Shown: positions 1-9,053, counted from the first letter of the stretch. The stretch is DNA of 64,000 nt from Quatrionicoccus australiensis (GCF_020510425.1 NZ_JAHBAH010000001.1:2399001-2463000), one strand, 5' to 3'. Made by a program: numbers and translations. The notes: generated from the letters alone by a model not told the origin.

Positions 1-826
1 CAGCGAGCTGTCCAGTCAGCAACTGGCCTATCTCAAGGCGCGTGCCCAGCTTGAACTGAACCGGCGCAATGCCGAGCGGGCCAAGGCCTTGTTCGAGGCT
101 GACGTGATCGGTGCCGCTGAATTGCAGCGCCGCGAAAGCGAACATCAGATCTCGGTCGCCGAAACGCGGGCGGCCGCCGACCAGTTGCAATTGCTCGGTG
201 TGTCACCGGCCGCGATCGACCGCCTCGGCAAGCAGGGGGCGGTCAATTCCGTGACGCCGGTGGTGGCGACCCTGAGTGGCGTCGTCGTCGAGCGCAAGCT
301 GGCCCAGGGCCAGGTGGTGCAGCCGGCCGATGCGCTGTTCGTGGTGGCCGATCTGTCGCGCTTGTGGGCGGTGGCCCAGGTGCCGGAACAGCAGGTCAGT
401 CAGGTCAAGGAAGGTCAGGCGGTCAGTATCGAGGTGCCGGCCCTGGGGCATGAAAAGCTGGTCGGCAAGCTGATCTACGTCGGTCAGACCATCGATCCGG
501 AAACCCGGACGGTACTTGTGCGTACCGAACTGGATAACCGTGCCGGTCGCCTCAAGCCGGCCATGCTGGCTTCGATGCTGATCGAGGCGAAGCCGGTCGA
601 ACGTCTGGTGGTGCCAGCCAGTGCCGTGGTTCGCGAAAGCGACGAAGACCATGTCTTTGTGGCTGAAGGTGAGGGCGTGTTCCGACTGCTCAAGGTCAAG
701 CTGGGTGCCGAGCAGGGTGGGCAGCGAGTGGTCATTTCCGGCCTCAAGGGGCAGGAAAAGATCGTCGTCGAAGGCGCCTTCCATCTGAATAACGAACGCA
801 ATCGCAAGGAAATGGAGGGCTCGTGA
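1..826 (+). CDS. RND efflux periplasmic adaptor (CzcB/CusB-type), 5' partial
   Basis: Membrane-fusion subunit that would link an inner-membrane RND pump to an outer-membrane channel in a heavy-metal efflux complex. The reading frame is open from base 2, so the N-terminus lies outside the window. The visible part begins in the alpha-helical hairpin (Gln/Ala/Arg/Glu-rich, heptad-like). It continues into the lipoyl-like beta segment (VVATLSGVVVERKLAQGQVV), the beta-barrel (around SIEVPALGHEKLVGKL) and the membrane-proximal domain ending in NNERNRKEMEGS. The stop overlaps the GTG start of the pump gene by 4 bp, which indicates translational coupling. No His-rich metal-binding tail is seen. Family assignment is firm; the metal is not determined. 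Confidence 0.9.
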   Translation, partial: SELSSQQLAYLKARAQLELNRRNAERAKALFEADVIGAAELQRRESEHQISVAETRAAADQLQLLGVSPAAIDRLGKQGAVNSVTPVVATLSGVVVERKLAQGQVVQPADALFVVADLSRLWAVAQVPEQQVSQVKEGQAVSIEVPALGHEKLVGKLIYVGQTIDPETRTVLVRTELDNRAGRLKPAMLASMLIEAKPVERLVVPASAVVRESDEDHVFVAEGEGVFRLLKVKLGAEQGGQRVVISGLKGQEKIVVEGAFHLNNERNRKEMEGS

Positions 827-3800
827 TCGAATCACTGGTTCGTGCGGCGCTCAAGCAGCGCCTGATTGTCGCGGTGATTGCGGTCATCCTGCTGTTTTTC
901 GGGCTGGATGCGGCGCGCAAGCTGTCCGTGGATGCCTTCCCCGATGTCACCAATATCCAGGTCCAGATTGCGACCGAGGCGCCGGGACGTCCGCCGGAAG
1001 AAGTCGAGCGTTTCGCCACCGTGCCGCTGGAAGTCGCGATGACCGGCCTGCCCGGTCTCGAGGAAATGCGCTCGCTGAACAAGCCGGGCCTGTCGCTGAT
1101 CACGCTCGTCTTCAATGACAAGACCGACGTCTATTTCGCTCGCCAATTGGTCATGGAGCGTCTGCTCGAAGTCGGCTCGCGCCTGCCGGAAGGCATCACG
1201 CCGGTGCTCGGGCCGGTGTCCACCGGTTTGGGCGAGGTCTATCAATACACGCTGGAACGCCCGGATGACGGCGACCGTACCCTGACCCAGGAAGAACTGA
1301 TGCAGCGCCGGATCGCCCAGGACTGGGTGGTGCGTCCGCTGTTGCGTTCGATCCCCGGCGTTGCCGAAATCAACTCGCAGGGCGGTTTTGCCAAGCAGTA
1401 CCAGGTGCTGGTCAATCCCGACAAGCTGCGTCACTTCGGGCTGTCGGTCGGCGACGTCTACCAGGCGGTCGGCCGCAACAACGCCAATGCCGGCGGCGGC
1501 GTGCTGCCGCAGTATGCCGAGCAGTACCTGATCCGCGGCGTCGGTCTGGTACGCGATCTGGAAGATTTGCGCGCCATCGTGCTCAAGGAAAAGGACGGCG
1601 TGCCGGTCTATGTCCGTGATGTGGCGGAGGTGAAGATCGGTCACGAGGTGCGCCAGGGCGCCGTGATCAAGAATGGCACGACGGAAGCCGTCGGCGGTGT
1701 CGTCATGATGATTGCCGGCGGCAACGCCAAGGCCGTGGTCAGCAAGATCAAGGAGCGGGTTAACGAGATCAACGCCAAGGGGATGCTGCCGGATGGCCTG
1801 AAGATTGCCGCCTATTACGATCGCTCGGAATTGGTCGATGCGGCGCTGTGGACCGTTACGAAAGTGCTGCTCGAAGGCGTCGTGCTGGTTGTCGTCGTGC
1901 TCTTCCTCTTCCTGGGCGATGTGCGTTCCTCGCTGATCGTCGTCGCGACCCTGGTCCTGACGCCGCTGCTTACCTTCACCGCGATGAACAAGCTCGGCAT
2001 TTCGGCCAACCTGATGTCGCTCGGCGGTCTGGCGATTGCCATCGGCCTGATGGTCGACGGCTCGGTGGTGGTCGTCGAAAATGCCTACTTGCAGCTTGGG
2101 CGCCAGGCCAAGAGCGGTGAAAGCCAGTTGCGGGTGATTCTGCGTGCCGTTGTCGAAGTGGCTACGCCGGTGATTTTCGGGGTCGGCATCATCATCCTCG
2201 TCTTCCTGCCGTTGATGACCCTGCAGGGCATGGAAGGCAAGATGTTCGCGCCGCTCGCCTACACCATTGCCATCGCGCTGGCCATTTCGCTGGCCCTGTC
2301 GATGACGCTGACGCCGGTGATGTCGACTTACCTGCTCAAGCCGCCGGCACATGATGGCGATCACGATACGCGCCTGATCCAGGTCATGAAGCAGCGCTAT
2401 CTCAAGATGCTGCACTGGGCGCTGGCCAACGAACGGAAGACGGTGGCGGCCGCGGTCGGCGCCTTTGCGCTGACTGTCGCCGTGCTGCCTTTCCTCGGTA
2501 CCGCCTTCATTCCGGAAATGAAGGAAGGCTCGGTGGTGCCCGGCATCAATCGCGTGCCGAACATCTCGCTTGAAGAATCGATCAAGATGGAAATGGAGGC
2601 GATGCGCCTGGTCATGCAGGTGCCCGGCGTCAAGTCGGCCGTCTCCGGCGTCGGACGTGGCGAGTCGCCGGCCGATCCGCAGGGGCCGAACGAATCGACG
2701 CCGATCGTCAGCCTCAAGCCGCGCAGCGAATGGCCTTCGGGCTGGACGCAGGACGACATCCAGGATGCGATGCGCGACAAGCTCAAGGCACTGCCCGGCG
2801 TGCAGGTCGTCATGGCGCAGCCGATTTCCGACCGCGTCGATGAAATGGTCACCGGTGTGCGCTCCGACATCGCCGTCAAGGTTTTCGGCGATGATCTCGA
2901 TCAGCTGAAAAAGCTCGCCGGCCAGATCGGCAAGGTGGCGCAAACCCTGCAAGGGGCGCAGGATCTGCGTATCGAGCGGATCAGCGGTCAACAGTATCTT
3001 TCGGTCGAAATTGACCGGCAGGCGATCGCCCGACTTGGCCTCAATGTTTCCGACGTCAACGATGTGCTGGAGACGGCGATCGGCGGCAAGGAAGCAACCG
3101 AGATCTTCGAGGGCGAGCGGCGTTTCCCCGGCGTCGTGCGTTTGCCGGAAAGCTTCCGCAACAACGTCGAAGCGATCTCGAACGTGCTGATCACCTCGCG
3201 TAACGGCGCCCAAGTGCGTCTGACCGACGTCGCCAGGATCAGCGTTGTCGATGGTCCGGCGCAGATCTCGCGCGAGCTGGGCAAGCGTCGCATCGTGGTT
3301 GGCGTCAATGTGAAAGATCGCGACCTGGGCAGTTTCGTTGCCGAACTGCAGCAGAAGGTCGAGCATCAGATCAAGCTGCCGGAAGGCTATTACCTTGAGT
3401 GGGGCGGTCAGTTCCAGAACATGGAGCGGGCCTTGGGTCACCTGATGGTAATCATTCCGATCACCATCGCGGCGATCTTCTTCCTGCTTTTCCTGTTGTT
3501 CAATTCGCTGCGTTTTGCCACGCTGATCATCACCGTGCTGCCCTTTGCCTCGATCGGCGGCATCATCGGCCTGTTCGTCAGTCGTGAATACCTGTCGGTG
3601 CCGGCCTCGGTCGGTTTCATCGCGCTGTGGGGCATTGCCGTGCTGAATGGTGTTGTGCTCGTCTCCTACATCCGTGGCCTGCGCGAAGAAGGGCGCAGCG
3701 TGCGCGATGCGGTGGTCGAAGGCGCGACCCTGCGCTTCCGGCCGGTGATGATGACGGCGACGGTCGCCATGCTCGGCCTGATTCCCTTCCTGTTCTCGAG

Positions 3801-3933
3801 CGGGCCGGGCTCCGAAGTGCAGCGTCCGCTGGCCATCGTGGTCATTGGCGGGCTGATAACATCAACTTTATTGACGCTGGTGGTCCTGCCGACCATCTAT
3901 CGCTGGTTTGACGACGAAAAGGTCGAAGCATGA
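823..3933 (+). CDS. Heavy-metal efflux RND pump (CzcA/CusA family, HME-RND)
   Basis: Proton-driven inner-membrane pump of 1036 residues, the usual HME-RND length. It has an N-terminal TM helix, two large periplasmic loops and two blocks of TM helices. The TM4 proton-relay segment reads AIGLMVDGSVVVVEN, with Asp412 and Glu419 matching CzcA D408 and E415. The position equivalent to CzcA D402 is Ala406. That pattern is closer to CusA-like and other non-CzcA subgroups, so zinc/cobalt/cadmium specificity should not be assumed. The start is GTG, overlapping the adaptor stop. The outer-membrane factor gene is not in the window and probably lies upstream. A PII-like gene follows 13 bp downstream. Confidence 0.93.
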   Translation: MIESLVRAALKQRLIVAVIAVILLFFGLDAARKLSVDAFPDVTNIQVQIATEAPGRPPEEVERFATVPLEVAMTGLPGLEEMRSLNKPGLSLITLVFNDKTDVYFARQLVMERLLEVGSRLPEGITPVLGPVSTGLGEVYQYTLERPDDGDRTLTQEELMQRRIAQDWVVRPLLRSIPGVAEINSQGGFAKQYQVLVNPDKLRHFGLSVGDVYQAVGRNNANAGGGVLPQYAEQYLIRGVGLVRDLEDLRAIVLKEKDGVPVYVRDVAEVKIGHEVRQGAVIKNGTTEAVGGVVMMIAGGNAKAVVSKIKERVNEINAKGMLPDGLKIAAYYDRSELVDAALWTVTKVLLEGVVLVVVVLFLFLGDVRSSLIVVATLVLTPLLTFTAMNKLGISANLMSLGGLAIAIGLMVDGSVVVVENAYLQLGRQAKSGESQLRVILRAVVEVATPVIFGVGIIILVFLPLMTLQGMEGKMFAPLAYTIAIALAISLALSMTLTPVMSTYLLKPPAHDGDHDTRLIQVMKQRYLKMLHWALANERKTVAAAVGAFALTVAVLPFLGTAFIPEMKEGSVVPGINRVPNISLEESIKMEMEAMRLVMQVPGVKSAVSGVGRGESPADPQGPNESTPIVSLKPRSEWPSGWTQDDIQDAMRDKLKALPGVQVVMAQPISDRVDEMVTGVRSDIAVKVFGDDLDQLKKLAGQIGKVAQTLQGAQDLRIERISGQQYLSVEIDRQAIARLGLNVSDVNDVLETAIGGKEATEIFEGERRFPGVVRLPESFRNNVEAISNVLITSRNGAQVRLTDVARISVVDGPAQISRELGKRRIVVGVNVKDRDLGSFVAELQQKVEHQIKLPEGYYLEWGGQFQNMERALGHLMVIIPITIAAIFFLLFLLFNSLRFATLIITVLPFASIGGIIGLFVSREYLSVPASVGFIALWGIAVLNGVVLVSYIRGLREEGRSVRDAVVEGATLRFRPVMMTATVAMLGLIPFLFSSGPGSEVQRPLAIVVIGGLITSTLLTLVVLPTIYRWFDDEKVEA

Positions 3934-3946
3934 ACAAGGGGATGCG

Positions 3947-4288
3947 ATGAAAGAGATCAAGGCGGTCATCCGCCCCAACAAGCTGGCGGCCCTGCGTGAT
4001 GCGCTGGTGGCCTTGCCGGGTTTTCCCGGCATGACGGTGAGCAAGGTCGAGGGGTGCAGCGCGCCGAGCCGGCATGTCGCGCGCAACAAGATCAAGGACG
4101 AACTGACCGATTACACGCCCAAGGTGCGTATCGAGATCGTTGCGCCGGACGAGGTGGCCGAGGATATTTTCCGGCGCATTACCGAGGTTGCCCAGACCGG
4201 GCATTATGGCGATGGTCTGGTCTGGATGGTCGAGGTCGAGCGCGCCGCCTTCATCTTCAAGACCATGCCGGGCAGCCCGGAGCTTTAG
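3947..4288 (+). CDS. PII-like signalling protein linked to metal efflux (PII-NG type)
   Basis: Protein of 113 residues with the GlnB/PII ferredoxin-like fold: MKEIKAVIRPNKL at the N-terminus, TPKVRIEIVAPDEV in the central strand, and GDGLVWMVEVERA where canonical PII has its conserved GDGKIF segment. The T-loop region (CSAPSRHVARNKIKDELTDY) lacks the uridylylated YRGAEY motif, so regulation by GlnD is unlikely. PII-NG proteins are known as a PII subgroup encoded next to heavy-metal pumps, which fits this position behind the RND gene. The start was chosen at ATG 3947 because AAGGGG lies just upstream and the protein then begins like PII. Ligand and target are unknown; regulation of the pump is inference. 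Confidence 0.82.
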   Translation: MKEIKAVIRPNKLAALRDALVALPGFPGMTVSKVEGCSAPSRHVARNKIKDELTDYTPKVRIEIVAPDEVAEDIFRRITEVAQTGHYGDGLVWMVEVERAAFIFKTMPGSPEL

Positions 4289-4318
4289 GCGATCAGCGGT
4301 CGCCGGGCAAAATCCGGC

Positions 4319-4340
4319 GGCCGTGATTTTCGGCCTTTTT
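4319..4340 (+). terminator. Rho-independent terminator after the efflux operon
   Basis: GGCCG (4319-4323) and CGGCC (4331-4335) form a short stem with a 7-nt loop followed by TTTTT. A second hairpin, CGCCGG (4301-4306) with CCGGCG (4314-4319), overlaps it by one base and could be an alternative fold. It lies directly after the PII-like gene and touches the end of the convergent minus-strand gene. Confidence 0.6.
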
Positions 4341-5104
4341 CAGACGTCGACCGCTGCGATCGCGGTTTCGAGCTGCTGCAGCAAATCCTGCATCGTCTGG
4401 CGCAGTTGCGGCTGGTCGAGATCGCCGGTGCCATCCTGGCCGGGGATCGTCCGTTCAATCTGACGGGCCAGATGCACGATGCCAAAAAGCTCCAGATGTT
4501 CGGCCTGTTGGGCGATTTCGTCGGCTTCCAGCTTGAGGGCGTAGGCATCCGGCGGCAAGGCGGCCAAGGCGTCATGCATGCGCTCGAGGCGTTCGCTGGC
4601 TTCGCCGACGAACAGGCGGTCGAGAACTGGTGAGCGCAGGCTGCTGCCGGCTGACGGTGCCATGCTGGCTTCGAGGCGCTGCGCGAAATGGCGGGCACGT
4701 TCGGCAAACAGGACATGCTCTAGGCCGCCTTCTTCGCCCAGGCATTCGATGGTGGCAGTGAGTGCAGCGATCAGGCGGGGCGCCGGGTTGCCGTCTTCAA
4801 GCAGATCGCTGGCACTGGCCAGCGCTTCGCCGAGATGCAGGCAGTCGGCATCGGCGGTTTCCAGGGCAATGCCGTAGAGGGCGAAAATCGCCGGCCGGGT
4901 GTCGTCGACCGTCTGGCCGTGGCGTTCCGACCAGGCGATGGACAGGCGGCAGGCGGCGGCGACCCAGCGCTGGTTGAGCTTCTCGTCGAAGCGCAAGGGC
5001 CGCGGCTTGGCCACCCAGGGCAGGATCGCGGCCGCGGCCTCCAGGGTCGGCGCCAGCGCCGCCCGGGAATCCTCGAGGTCGTCCTCGGGGAGCTCGTCGT
5101 TCAT
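4340..5104 (-). CDS. Hypothetical protein, helical, possible degenerate HPt-like domain
   Basis: Not recognised as a named family. The 254-residue product is acidic, rich in Ala/Leu/Glu and predicted almost wholly helical, with no signal peptide or TM segment. The C-terminal stretch LEADEIAQQAEHLELFGIVHLARQIER resembles the helix pair of histidine-phosphotransfer domains, but the phosphorylatable His in the HxLKG motif is absent. This is a weak structural impression. The start was chosen at ATG 5104, just after the VOC gene stop (5112); an upstream in-frame extension would run into that gene. It ends tail-to-tail with the PII-like gene terminator and is probably cotranscribed with the VOC gene. 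Confidence 0.6.
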   Translation of the reverse strand: MNDELPEDDLEDSRAALAPTLEAAAAILPWVAKPRPLRFDEKLNQRWVAAACRLSIAWSERHGQTVDDTRPAIFALYGIALETADADCLHLGEALASASDLLEDGNPAPRLIAALTATIECLGEEGGLEHVLFAERARHFAQRLEASMAPSAGSSLRSPVLDRLFVGEASERLERMHDALAALPPDAYALKLEADEIAQQAEHLELFGIVHLARQIERTIPGQDGTGDLDQPQLRQTMQDLLQQLETAIAAVDV

Positions 5105-5111
5105 GCGTTGC

Positions 5112-5588
5112 TTATTGCGCAGCCAGTTTGGCGAAGGCCGAAACGACTTCCGGCGGTGCCTGGACCAGTTCAATCAGGACGCCTTCGCCGCCGATCGGGA
5201 ATTCCTCGTTGCCCTTCGGGTGCAGGAAGGTGATGTCGAAACCCGCGGCGCCCTTGCGGATGCCGCCCGGAGCGAAGCGCACGCCGTTGGCGGAGAGCCA
5301 TTCGACGGCCTTGGGCAGGTCATCGATCCACAGGCCAACGTGATTGAGCGGCGTGGCATGTACGGCCGGCTTCTTTTCCGGATCGAGCGGCTGCATCAGA
5401 TCGACTTCGACCTTGAACGGGCCGGTGCCCATGGCGCAGATGTCTTCATCGACGTTCTCGCGTTCGGAAACGAAGGTGCTGGTGATTTCCAGGCCGAATT
5501 TCTCGACCCACAGGGTGCGCAGTTTTTCCTTGGACGGACCGCCGATGGCGATTTGCTGGATGCCGAGAACCTTGAAGGGACGTGTCAT
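5112..5588 (-). CDS. VOC (glyoxalase/bleomycin resistance) superfamily protein
   Basis: A 158-residue protein with two beta-alpha-beta-beta-beta modules typical of vicinal oxygen chelate metalloenzymes. The first contains [25 protein letters not shown]; the second contains [26 protein letters not shown] and ends [10 protein letters not shown]. The His in NHVGLWIDD and the Glu in VLIELVQ are at the positions of VOC metal ligands, as in lactoylglutathione lyase. The substrate cannot be fixed from sequence. It lies between lgt and the hypothetical gene on the minus strand, 75 bp after lgt. A TATAAT at 5633-5628 on the minus strand may be its -10 box, but no convincing -35 is seen. Confidence 0.82.
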   Translation of the reverse strand: MTRPFKVLGIQQIAIGGPSKEKLRTLWVEKFGLEITSTFVSERENVDEDICAMGTGPFKVEVDLMQPLDPEKKPAVHATPLNHVGLWIDDLPKAVEWLSANGVRFAPGGIRKGAAGFDITFLHPKGNEEFPIGGEGVLIELVQAPPEVVSAFAKLAAQ

Positions 5589-5663
5589 GACTGGATTCCT
5601 GTCTGTGAATGGATAACGTAATCCATAATTATAAAGTCTTCGCCGGCGAGCGGAAGCGTCGCC

Positions 5664-6452
5664 TCAATGCTGCTTCCGGTAAGCCAGAACAAGGAGCAGG
5701 ATGCCCACCGCGATCATCGGCAGCGACAGCCACTGGCCCATGCTGATCGTGTAGGACTGCCCGAAAATGCCGGCATCCGGTTCGCGGAAGTATTCGGTGA
5801 TGAAGCGGAAACAGCCGTAGCCAACCAGCCCCGCACCGGTCAACGCGCCACGCGGGCGGTTTTTGCCGGCGTAGAGCCAGAGGATGAGAAACAGGGCCAG
5901 GCCTTCGAGGCCGACGTGGTAGAGCTGCGACGGGTGGCGCGGCTGCAGGTCGCCGGCTTGCGGGAAGACCATCGCCCAGGGCAGGTTGGCGTCGGCGACG
6001 CGGCCCCACAGTTCGCCATTGATGAAATTGCCGATGCGTCCGGCGGCCAGGCCAAGCGGCACCAGCGGGGCGACAAAGTCAGTGACGGCCAGCCAGTTCA
6101 GGCGCTGCTTTCTTGCCCACAGGCCGAGTGCAATGACGACGCCGAGGAAGCCACCATGAAAGCTCATGCCGCCTTTCCAGACCGCAATGATCTCGAACGG
6201 GTGCGAGAAGTAATAGCCGGGTTCGTAAAACAGCACCTGGCCGAGTCGACCGCCGAGAATGACGCCGAGCATGCCGTAGAACAGCAGGTCGTCGAGTTGT
6301 TCGGCAGTCATGATCGACGGCCGGGTTTTGATCCGGTAGCGCCCGAGCAGGATGAACTGGGCGAAGGCGAGCAGGTACATCAGGCCATACCAGCGGATGG
6401 GCAAAGGGCCGAGCCAGATGGCGACGGGATCGAACTGGGGGTGGATAAGCAT
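5664..6452 (-). CDS. lgt: Prolipoprotein diacylglyceryl transferase
   Basis: Transfers diacylglyceryl from phosphatidylglycerol to the lipobox cysteine of prolipoproteins, the first step of lipoprotein maturation in the inner membrane. The 262-residue product has about seven TM segments. It carries the family hallmarks [12 protein letters not shown] near the N-terminus, the MSFHGGFLG segment with the essential His, and [14 protein letters not shown], the lgt signature. The start was taken at the ATG giving MLIHPQFDP, which matches the usual Lgt N-terminus; the longer frame upstream is not Lgt-like. It is divergent from ilvD. Many lipoprotein substrates are encoded elsewhere in this window (51-58 kb). 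Confidence 0.97.
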   Translation of the reverse strand: MLIHPQFDPVAIWLGPLPIRWYGLMYLLAFAQFILLGRYRIKTRPSIMTAEQLDDLLFYGMLGVILGGRLGQVLFYEPGYYFSHPFEIIAVWKGGMSFHGGFLGVVIALGLWARKQRLNWLAVTDFVAPLVPLGLAAGRIGNFINGELWGRVADANLPWAMVFPQAGDLQPRHPSQLYHVGLEGLALFLILWLYAGKNRPRGALTGAGLVGYGCFRFITEYFREPDAGIFGQSYTISMGQWLSLPMIAVGILLLVLAYRKQH

Positions 6453-6542
6453 CGTAGGCGCAGAGTGGGCTAGAATTAGCCGATTATAGTTCGCGCCTTT
6501 TGTTACACGACTTCGGGCGCCATGTTTCAGATGGAGATTCCC

Positions 6543-8399
6543 ATGCCGCAATACCGCTCACGTACTTCCACCCACGGTCGCAACATGGCTGGTGCCCGCT
6601 CCCTGTGGCGCGCTACCGGCATGAAGGATGGCGATTTCGGCAAGCCGATCATCGCCGTGGTCAACAGTTTCACCCAGTTCGTGCCGGGTCATGTGCATCT
6701 GAAGGACATGGGCCAACTGGTGGCGCGCGAGATTGAGGCGGCCGGCGGTGTCGCCAAAGAATTCAACACGATCGCGATCGACGATGGCATCGCCATGGGC
6801 CACAGCGGCATGCTCTATTCGCTGCCCAGCCGCGACCTGATTGCCGACTCCGTCGAATACATGGTCAACGCCCACTGTGCAGATGCCATGGTTTGCATCT
6901 CCAACTGCGACAAGATCACCCCGGGCATGCTGATGGCCGCCATGCGCCTCAACATCCCGGTCATCTTCGTTTCCGGCGGGCCGATGGAGGCCGGCAAGGT
7001 CAAACTGCAGGGACAGGTTGTCCATCTTGATCTGGTCGATGCCATGGTCAAGGCGGCCGATCACTCCGTGTCCCAGTCCGACCTCGATGAGATCGAGCGT
7101 TCGGCCTGTCCGACCTGCGGCTCCTGTTCCGGCATGTTCACCGCCAATTCGATGAATTGTCTGACCGAAGCCTTCGGTCTCAGCCTGCCGGGCAATGGTA
7201 CCGTGGTTGCCACGCACGCCGATCGCAAGCAGCTCTTCCTGCGTGCAGGTCGCCAGATCGTCGAGTTGTGCAAGCGCTATTACGAACAGGATGACGCTTC
7301 GGTGCTGCCGCGTTCGATCGCCACCAAAGCCGCTTTTGAAAACGCCATGACGCTGGATGTTGCGATGGGCGGCTCGACCAATACCGTGCTTCATATCCTG
7401 GCGACGGCACAGGAAGCGGGCGTTGATTTCACGATGGCCGACATCGACCGCATTTCGCGTGCCGTTCCCTGCTTGTGCAAGGTGGCGCCGATGACCGACA
7501 AGTACCACATCGAGGATGTGCACCGCGCCGGCGGCATCATGGGCATCCTTGGTGAACTCGATCGGGCTGGTTTGATCTCGCGCGATGTGCCGACCGTGCA
7601 TACCAAGAACATCGGCGAAGCGATCGATCGTTGGGATGTGGTGCGTGAGCACGACGTGAAAGTGCATGAGTTTTTCAAGGCCTCGCCGGGTGGGGTGCCG
7701 ACGCAGGTCGCGTTCTCGCAGGATCGCCGTTTCAATGAGCTTGATCTCGATCGTACTCACGGCTGTATTCGCAACAAGGCCAATGCCTTCTCGCAGGAAG
7801 GCGGTCTGGCAGTACTTTTCGGCAACATCGCGCTGGACGGCTGTATCGTCAAGACGGCGGGTGTCGATGAGTCAATCTGGAAATTCAGTGGGCGTGCCCG
7901 TGTCTTCGAAAGTCAGGATGCAGCGGTCGACGCCATTCTGGGCGAGAAAATCGTCGCTGGCGATGTCGTCGTGATCCGCTACGAAGGCCCGAAGGGCGGG
8001 CCGGGCATGCAGGAAATGCTCTACCCGACCTCCTACCTGAAGTCGATGGGTCTCGGCAAAGCCTGCGCGTTGCTCACCGACGGCCGCTTCTCCGGCGGTA
8101 CTTCCGGTCTTTCCATCGGTCACGCATCGCCTGAGGCAGCGGATGGCGGTGCGATTGGTCTGGTTGAGGAGGGCGATACGATCGAGATCGATATCCCGAA
8201 TCGGCGTATTCATCTGGCGATTTCCGATGCTGATCTCGCGCAGCGTCGGATGAGCATGGAGTCTCGTGGTGAAAATGCCTGGAAGCCGGTTGATCGTGAA
8301 CGGGTCGTGTCGGCCGCGCTGCAAGCCTATGCGCTGATGGCGACATCGGCCGACAAGGGCGCTGTGCGCAATGTGGCGCAGATCCAGCGTCGCAAGTAA
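6543..8399 (+). CDS. ilvD: Dihydroxy-acid dehydratase
   Basis: Dehydrates 2,3-dihydroxy-isovalerate and 2,3-dihydroxy-3-methylvalerate to the 2-keto acids in valine, leucine and isoleucine synthesis; an Fe-S lyase. At 618 residues it is close to E. coli IlvD (616). Cysteines in [12 protein letters not shown] and [18 protein letters not shown] are the cluster ligands. The C-terminal domain contains [21 protein letters not shown] and [22 protein letters not shown]. The start is the ATG giving [15 protein letters not shown], preceded by GGAG (6533-6536) at good spacing; an upstream in-frame ATG at 6522 lacks a Shine-Dalgarno. It stands alone, with a long palindrome downstream. Confidence 0.98.
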   Translation: MPQYRSRTSTHGRNMAGARSLWRATGMKDGDFGKPIIAVVNSFTQFVPGHVHLKDMGQLVAREIEAAGGVAKEFNTIAIDDGIAMGHSGMLYSLPSRDLIADSVEYMVNAHCADAMVCISNCDKITPGMLMAAMRLNIPVIFVSGGPMEAGKVKLQGQVVHLDLVDAMVKAADHSVSQSDLDEIERSACPTCGSCSGMFTANSMNCLTEAFGLSLPGNGTVVATHADRKQLFLRAGRQIVELCKRYYEQDDASVLPRSIATKAAFENAMTLDVAMGGSTNTVLHILATAQEAGVDFTMADIDRISRAVPCLCKVAPMTDKYHIEDVHRAGGIMGILGELDRAGLISRDVPTVHTKNIGEAIDRWDVVREHDVKVHEFFKASPGGVPTQVAFSQDRRFNELDLDRTHGCIRNKANAFSQEGGLAVLFGNIALDGCIVKTAGVDESIWKFSGRARVFESQDAAVDAILGEKIVAGDVVVIRYEGPKGGPGMQEMLYPTSYLKSMGLGKACALLTDGRFSGGTSGLSIGHASPEAADGGAIGLVEEGDTIEIDIPNRRIHLAISDADLAQRRMSMESRGENAWKPVDRERVVSAALQAYALMATSADKGAVRNVAQIQRRK

Positions 8400-8404
8400 A
8401 GACG

Positions 8405-8454
8405 GGCACCAATGGCGCCATGTCGGCTATCCCTGGCATGGCGCCATTGGTGCC
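8405..8454. repeat. 18-bp perfect inverted repeat (hairpin) after ilvD
   Basis: GGCACCAATGGCGCCATG at 8405-8422 is repeated exactly in inverse at 8437-8454, separated by 14 nt. It starts 5 bp after the ilvD stop and is the obvious candidate for its 3' end. There is no immediate T-run (GGGGAG follows); a T-rich stretch occurs only about 20 nt later. It may be an mRNA-stabilising hairpin or a factor-dependent terminator. Confidence 0.6.
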
Positions 8455-8576
8455 GGGGAGTGAAATAGGGAGTGCTTTTCATTTTTTGGGTCAACGGAAC
8501 GCAACTGATGGCGTTAATTGCGTGTCAGCAGAAAAGCCTGAATCAGCCTCCGGTGTTTTGCAAAGTCAAAAGCGGT

Positions 8577-8605
8577 TTGCACGGGAGTAAAAAGGGTTTT
8601 ATCAT
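8577..8605 (+). promoter_or_regulatory. Sigma70-type promoter for the cytochrome c gene
   Basis: TTGCAC (8577-8582) and TATCAT (8600-8605) are separated by exactly 17 bp. The predicted start near 8612 leaves a short leader before the GGAG Shine-Dalgarno and the ATG at 8649. The stretch from 8455 to 8576 upstream holds no gene; it contains small inverted repeats around 8497-8523 that I cannot assign. Confidence 0.65.
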
Positions 8606-8648
8606 CACATGCTGATTTACCCATCAACCCGACAATCGGAGCGAGATA

Positions 8649-8957
8649 ATGAAAACTGTTTATATTGCCATGATGGCAGCCGCAGGCATCGTGATGGCTG
8701 GCCAAGCCCAGGCTGACGAAGCTTTGGCCAAGGCCAAGAACTGCATGTCCTGCCATGCGATCGACAAGAAGCTGGTTGGCCCGGCTTACAAGGATGTTGC
8801 GGCCAAGTACAAGGGCGACAAGGCTGCTCCTGCCAAGCTCGCAGCCAAGGTCAAGGCTGGTGGCAAGGGTGCCTGGGGTGAGATCCCGATGCCGCCGAAT
8901 AATGTGACTGAAGACGAAGCCAAGAAGCTGGTTGCCTGGGTTCTTGCCCAGAAGTAA
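8649..8957 (+). CDS. Class I cytochrome c (c-551/c8-like), periplasmic
   Basis: Small electron carrier of 102 residues. A Sec signal peptide covers residues 1-22, with cleavage predicted after AQA before Asp23, giving a mature protein of about 80 residues. The CMSCH motif (Cys32, Cys35, His36) binds one c-type heme. Met81 in EIPMPPNNV is the likely distal axial ligand. The spacing and the C-terminal helix (EDEAKKLVAWVLAQK) match the cytochrome c-551/c8 family, which shuttles electrons to terminal oxidases or nitrite reductase. It is monocistronic, with its own promoter and a strong terminator, which implies high independent expression. Confidence 0.94.
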   Translation: MKTVYIAMMAAAGIVMAGQAQADEALAKAKNCMSCHAIDKKLVGPAYKDVAAKYKGDKAAPAKLAAKVKAGGKGAWGEIPMPPNNVTEDEAKKLVAWVLAQK

Positions 8958-8974
8958 TTGCTGCTTGAAGTTCG

Positions 8975-8999
8975 AAAGCCGGCCGTGTGCCGGCTTTTT
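8975..8999 (+). terminator. Rho-independent terminator after cytochrome c
   Basis: AAAGCCGGC (8975-8983) pairs with GCCGGCTTT (8989-8997) around a 5-nt loop and runs into TTTTT. It separates the cytochrome gene from the tRNA promoter 14 bp downstream. Confidence 0.88.
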
Positions 9000-9012
9000 C
9001 TATTTATAAGTG

Positions 9013-9041
9013 TTGACACGGGATTGTCTTGTCAGGATAAT
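9013..9041 (+). promoter_or_regulatory. Strong promoter of the tRNA-tuf operon
   Basis: A consensus TTGACA (9013-9018), a 17-bp spacer and GATAAT (9036-9041) lie just upstream of tRNA-Tyr. Transcription would begin around 9048, a few bases before the mature tRNA 5' end at 9054. The near-consensus match fits a highly expressed stable-RNA operon. Confidence 0.85.
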
Positions 9042-9053
9042 CTTGCGTTCTCC

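Noticed and set aside
6468..6489. Promoter for ilvD using TAGAAT (6471) or TTATAG (6484)
   Set aside because: Neither has a recognisable -35 box at 16-18 bp, so no promoter feature was called despite the suggestive palindrome.
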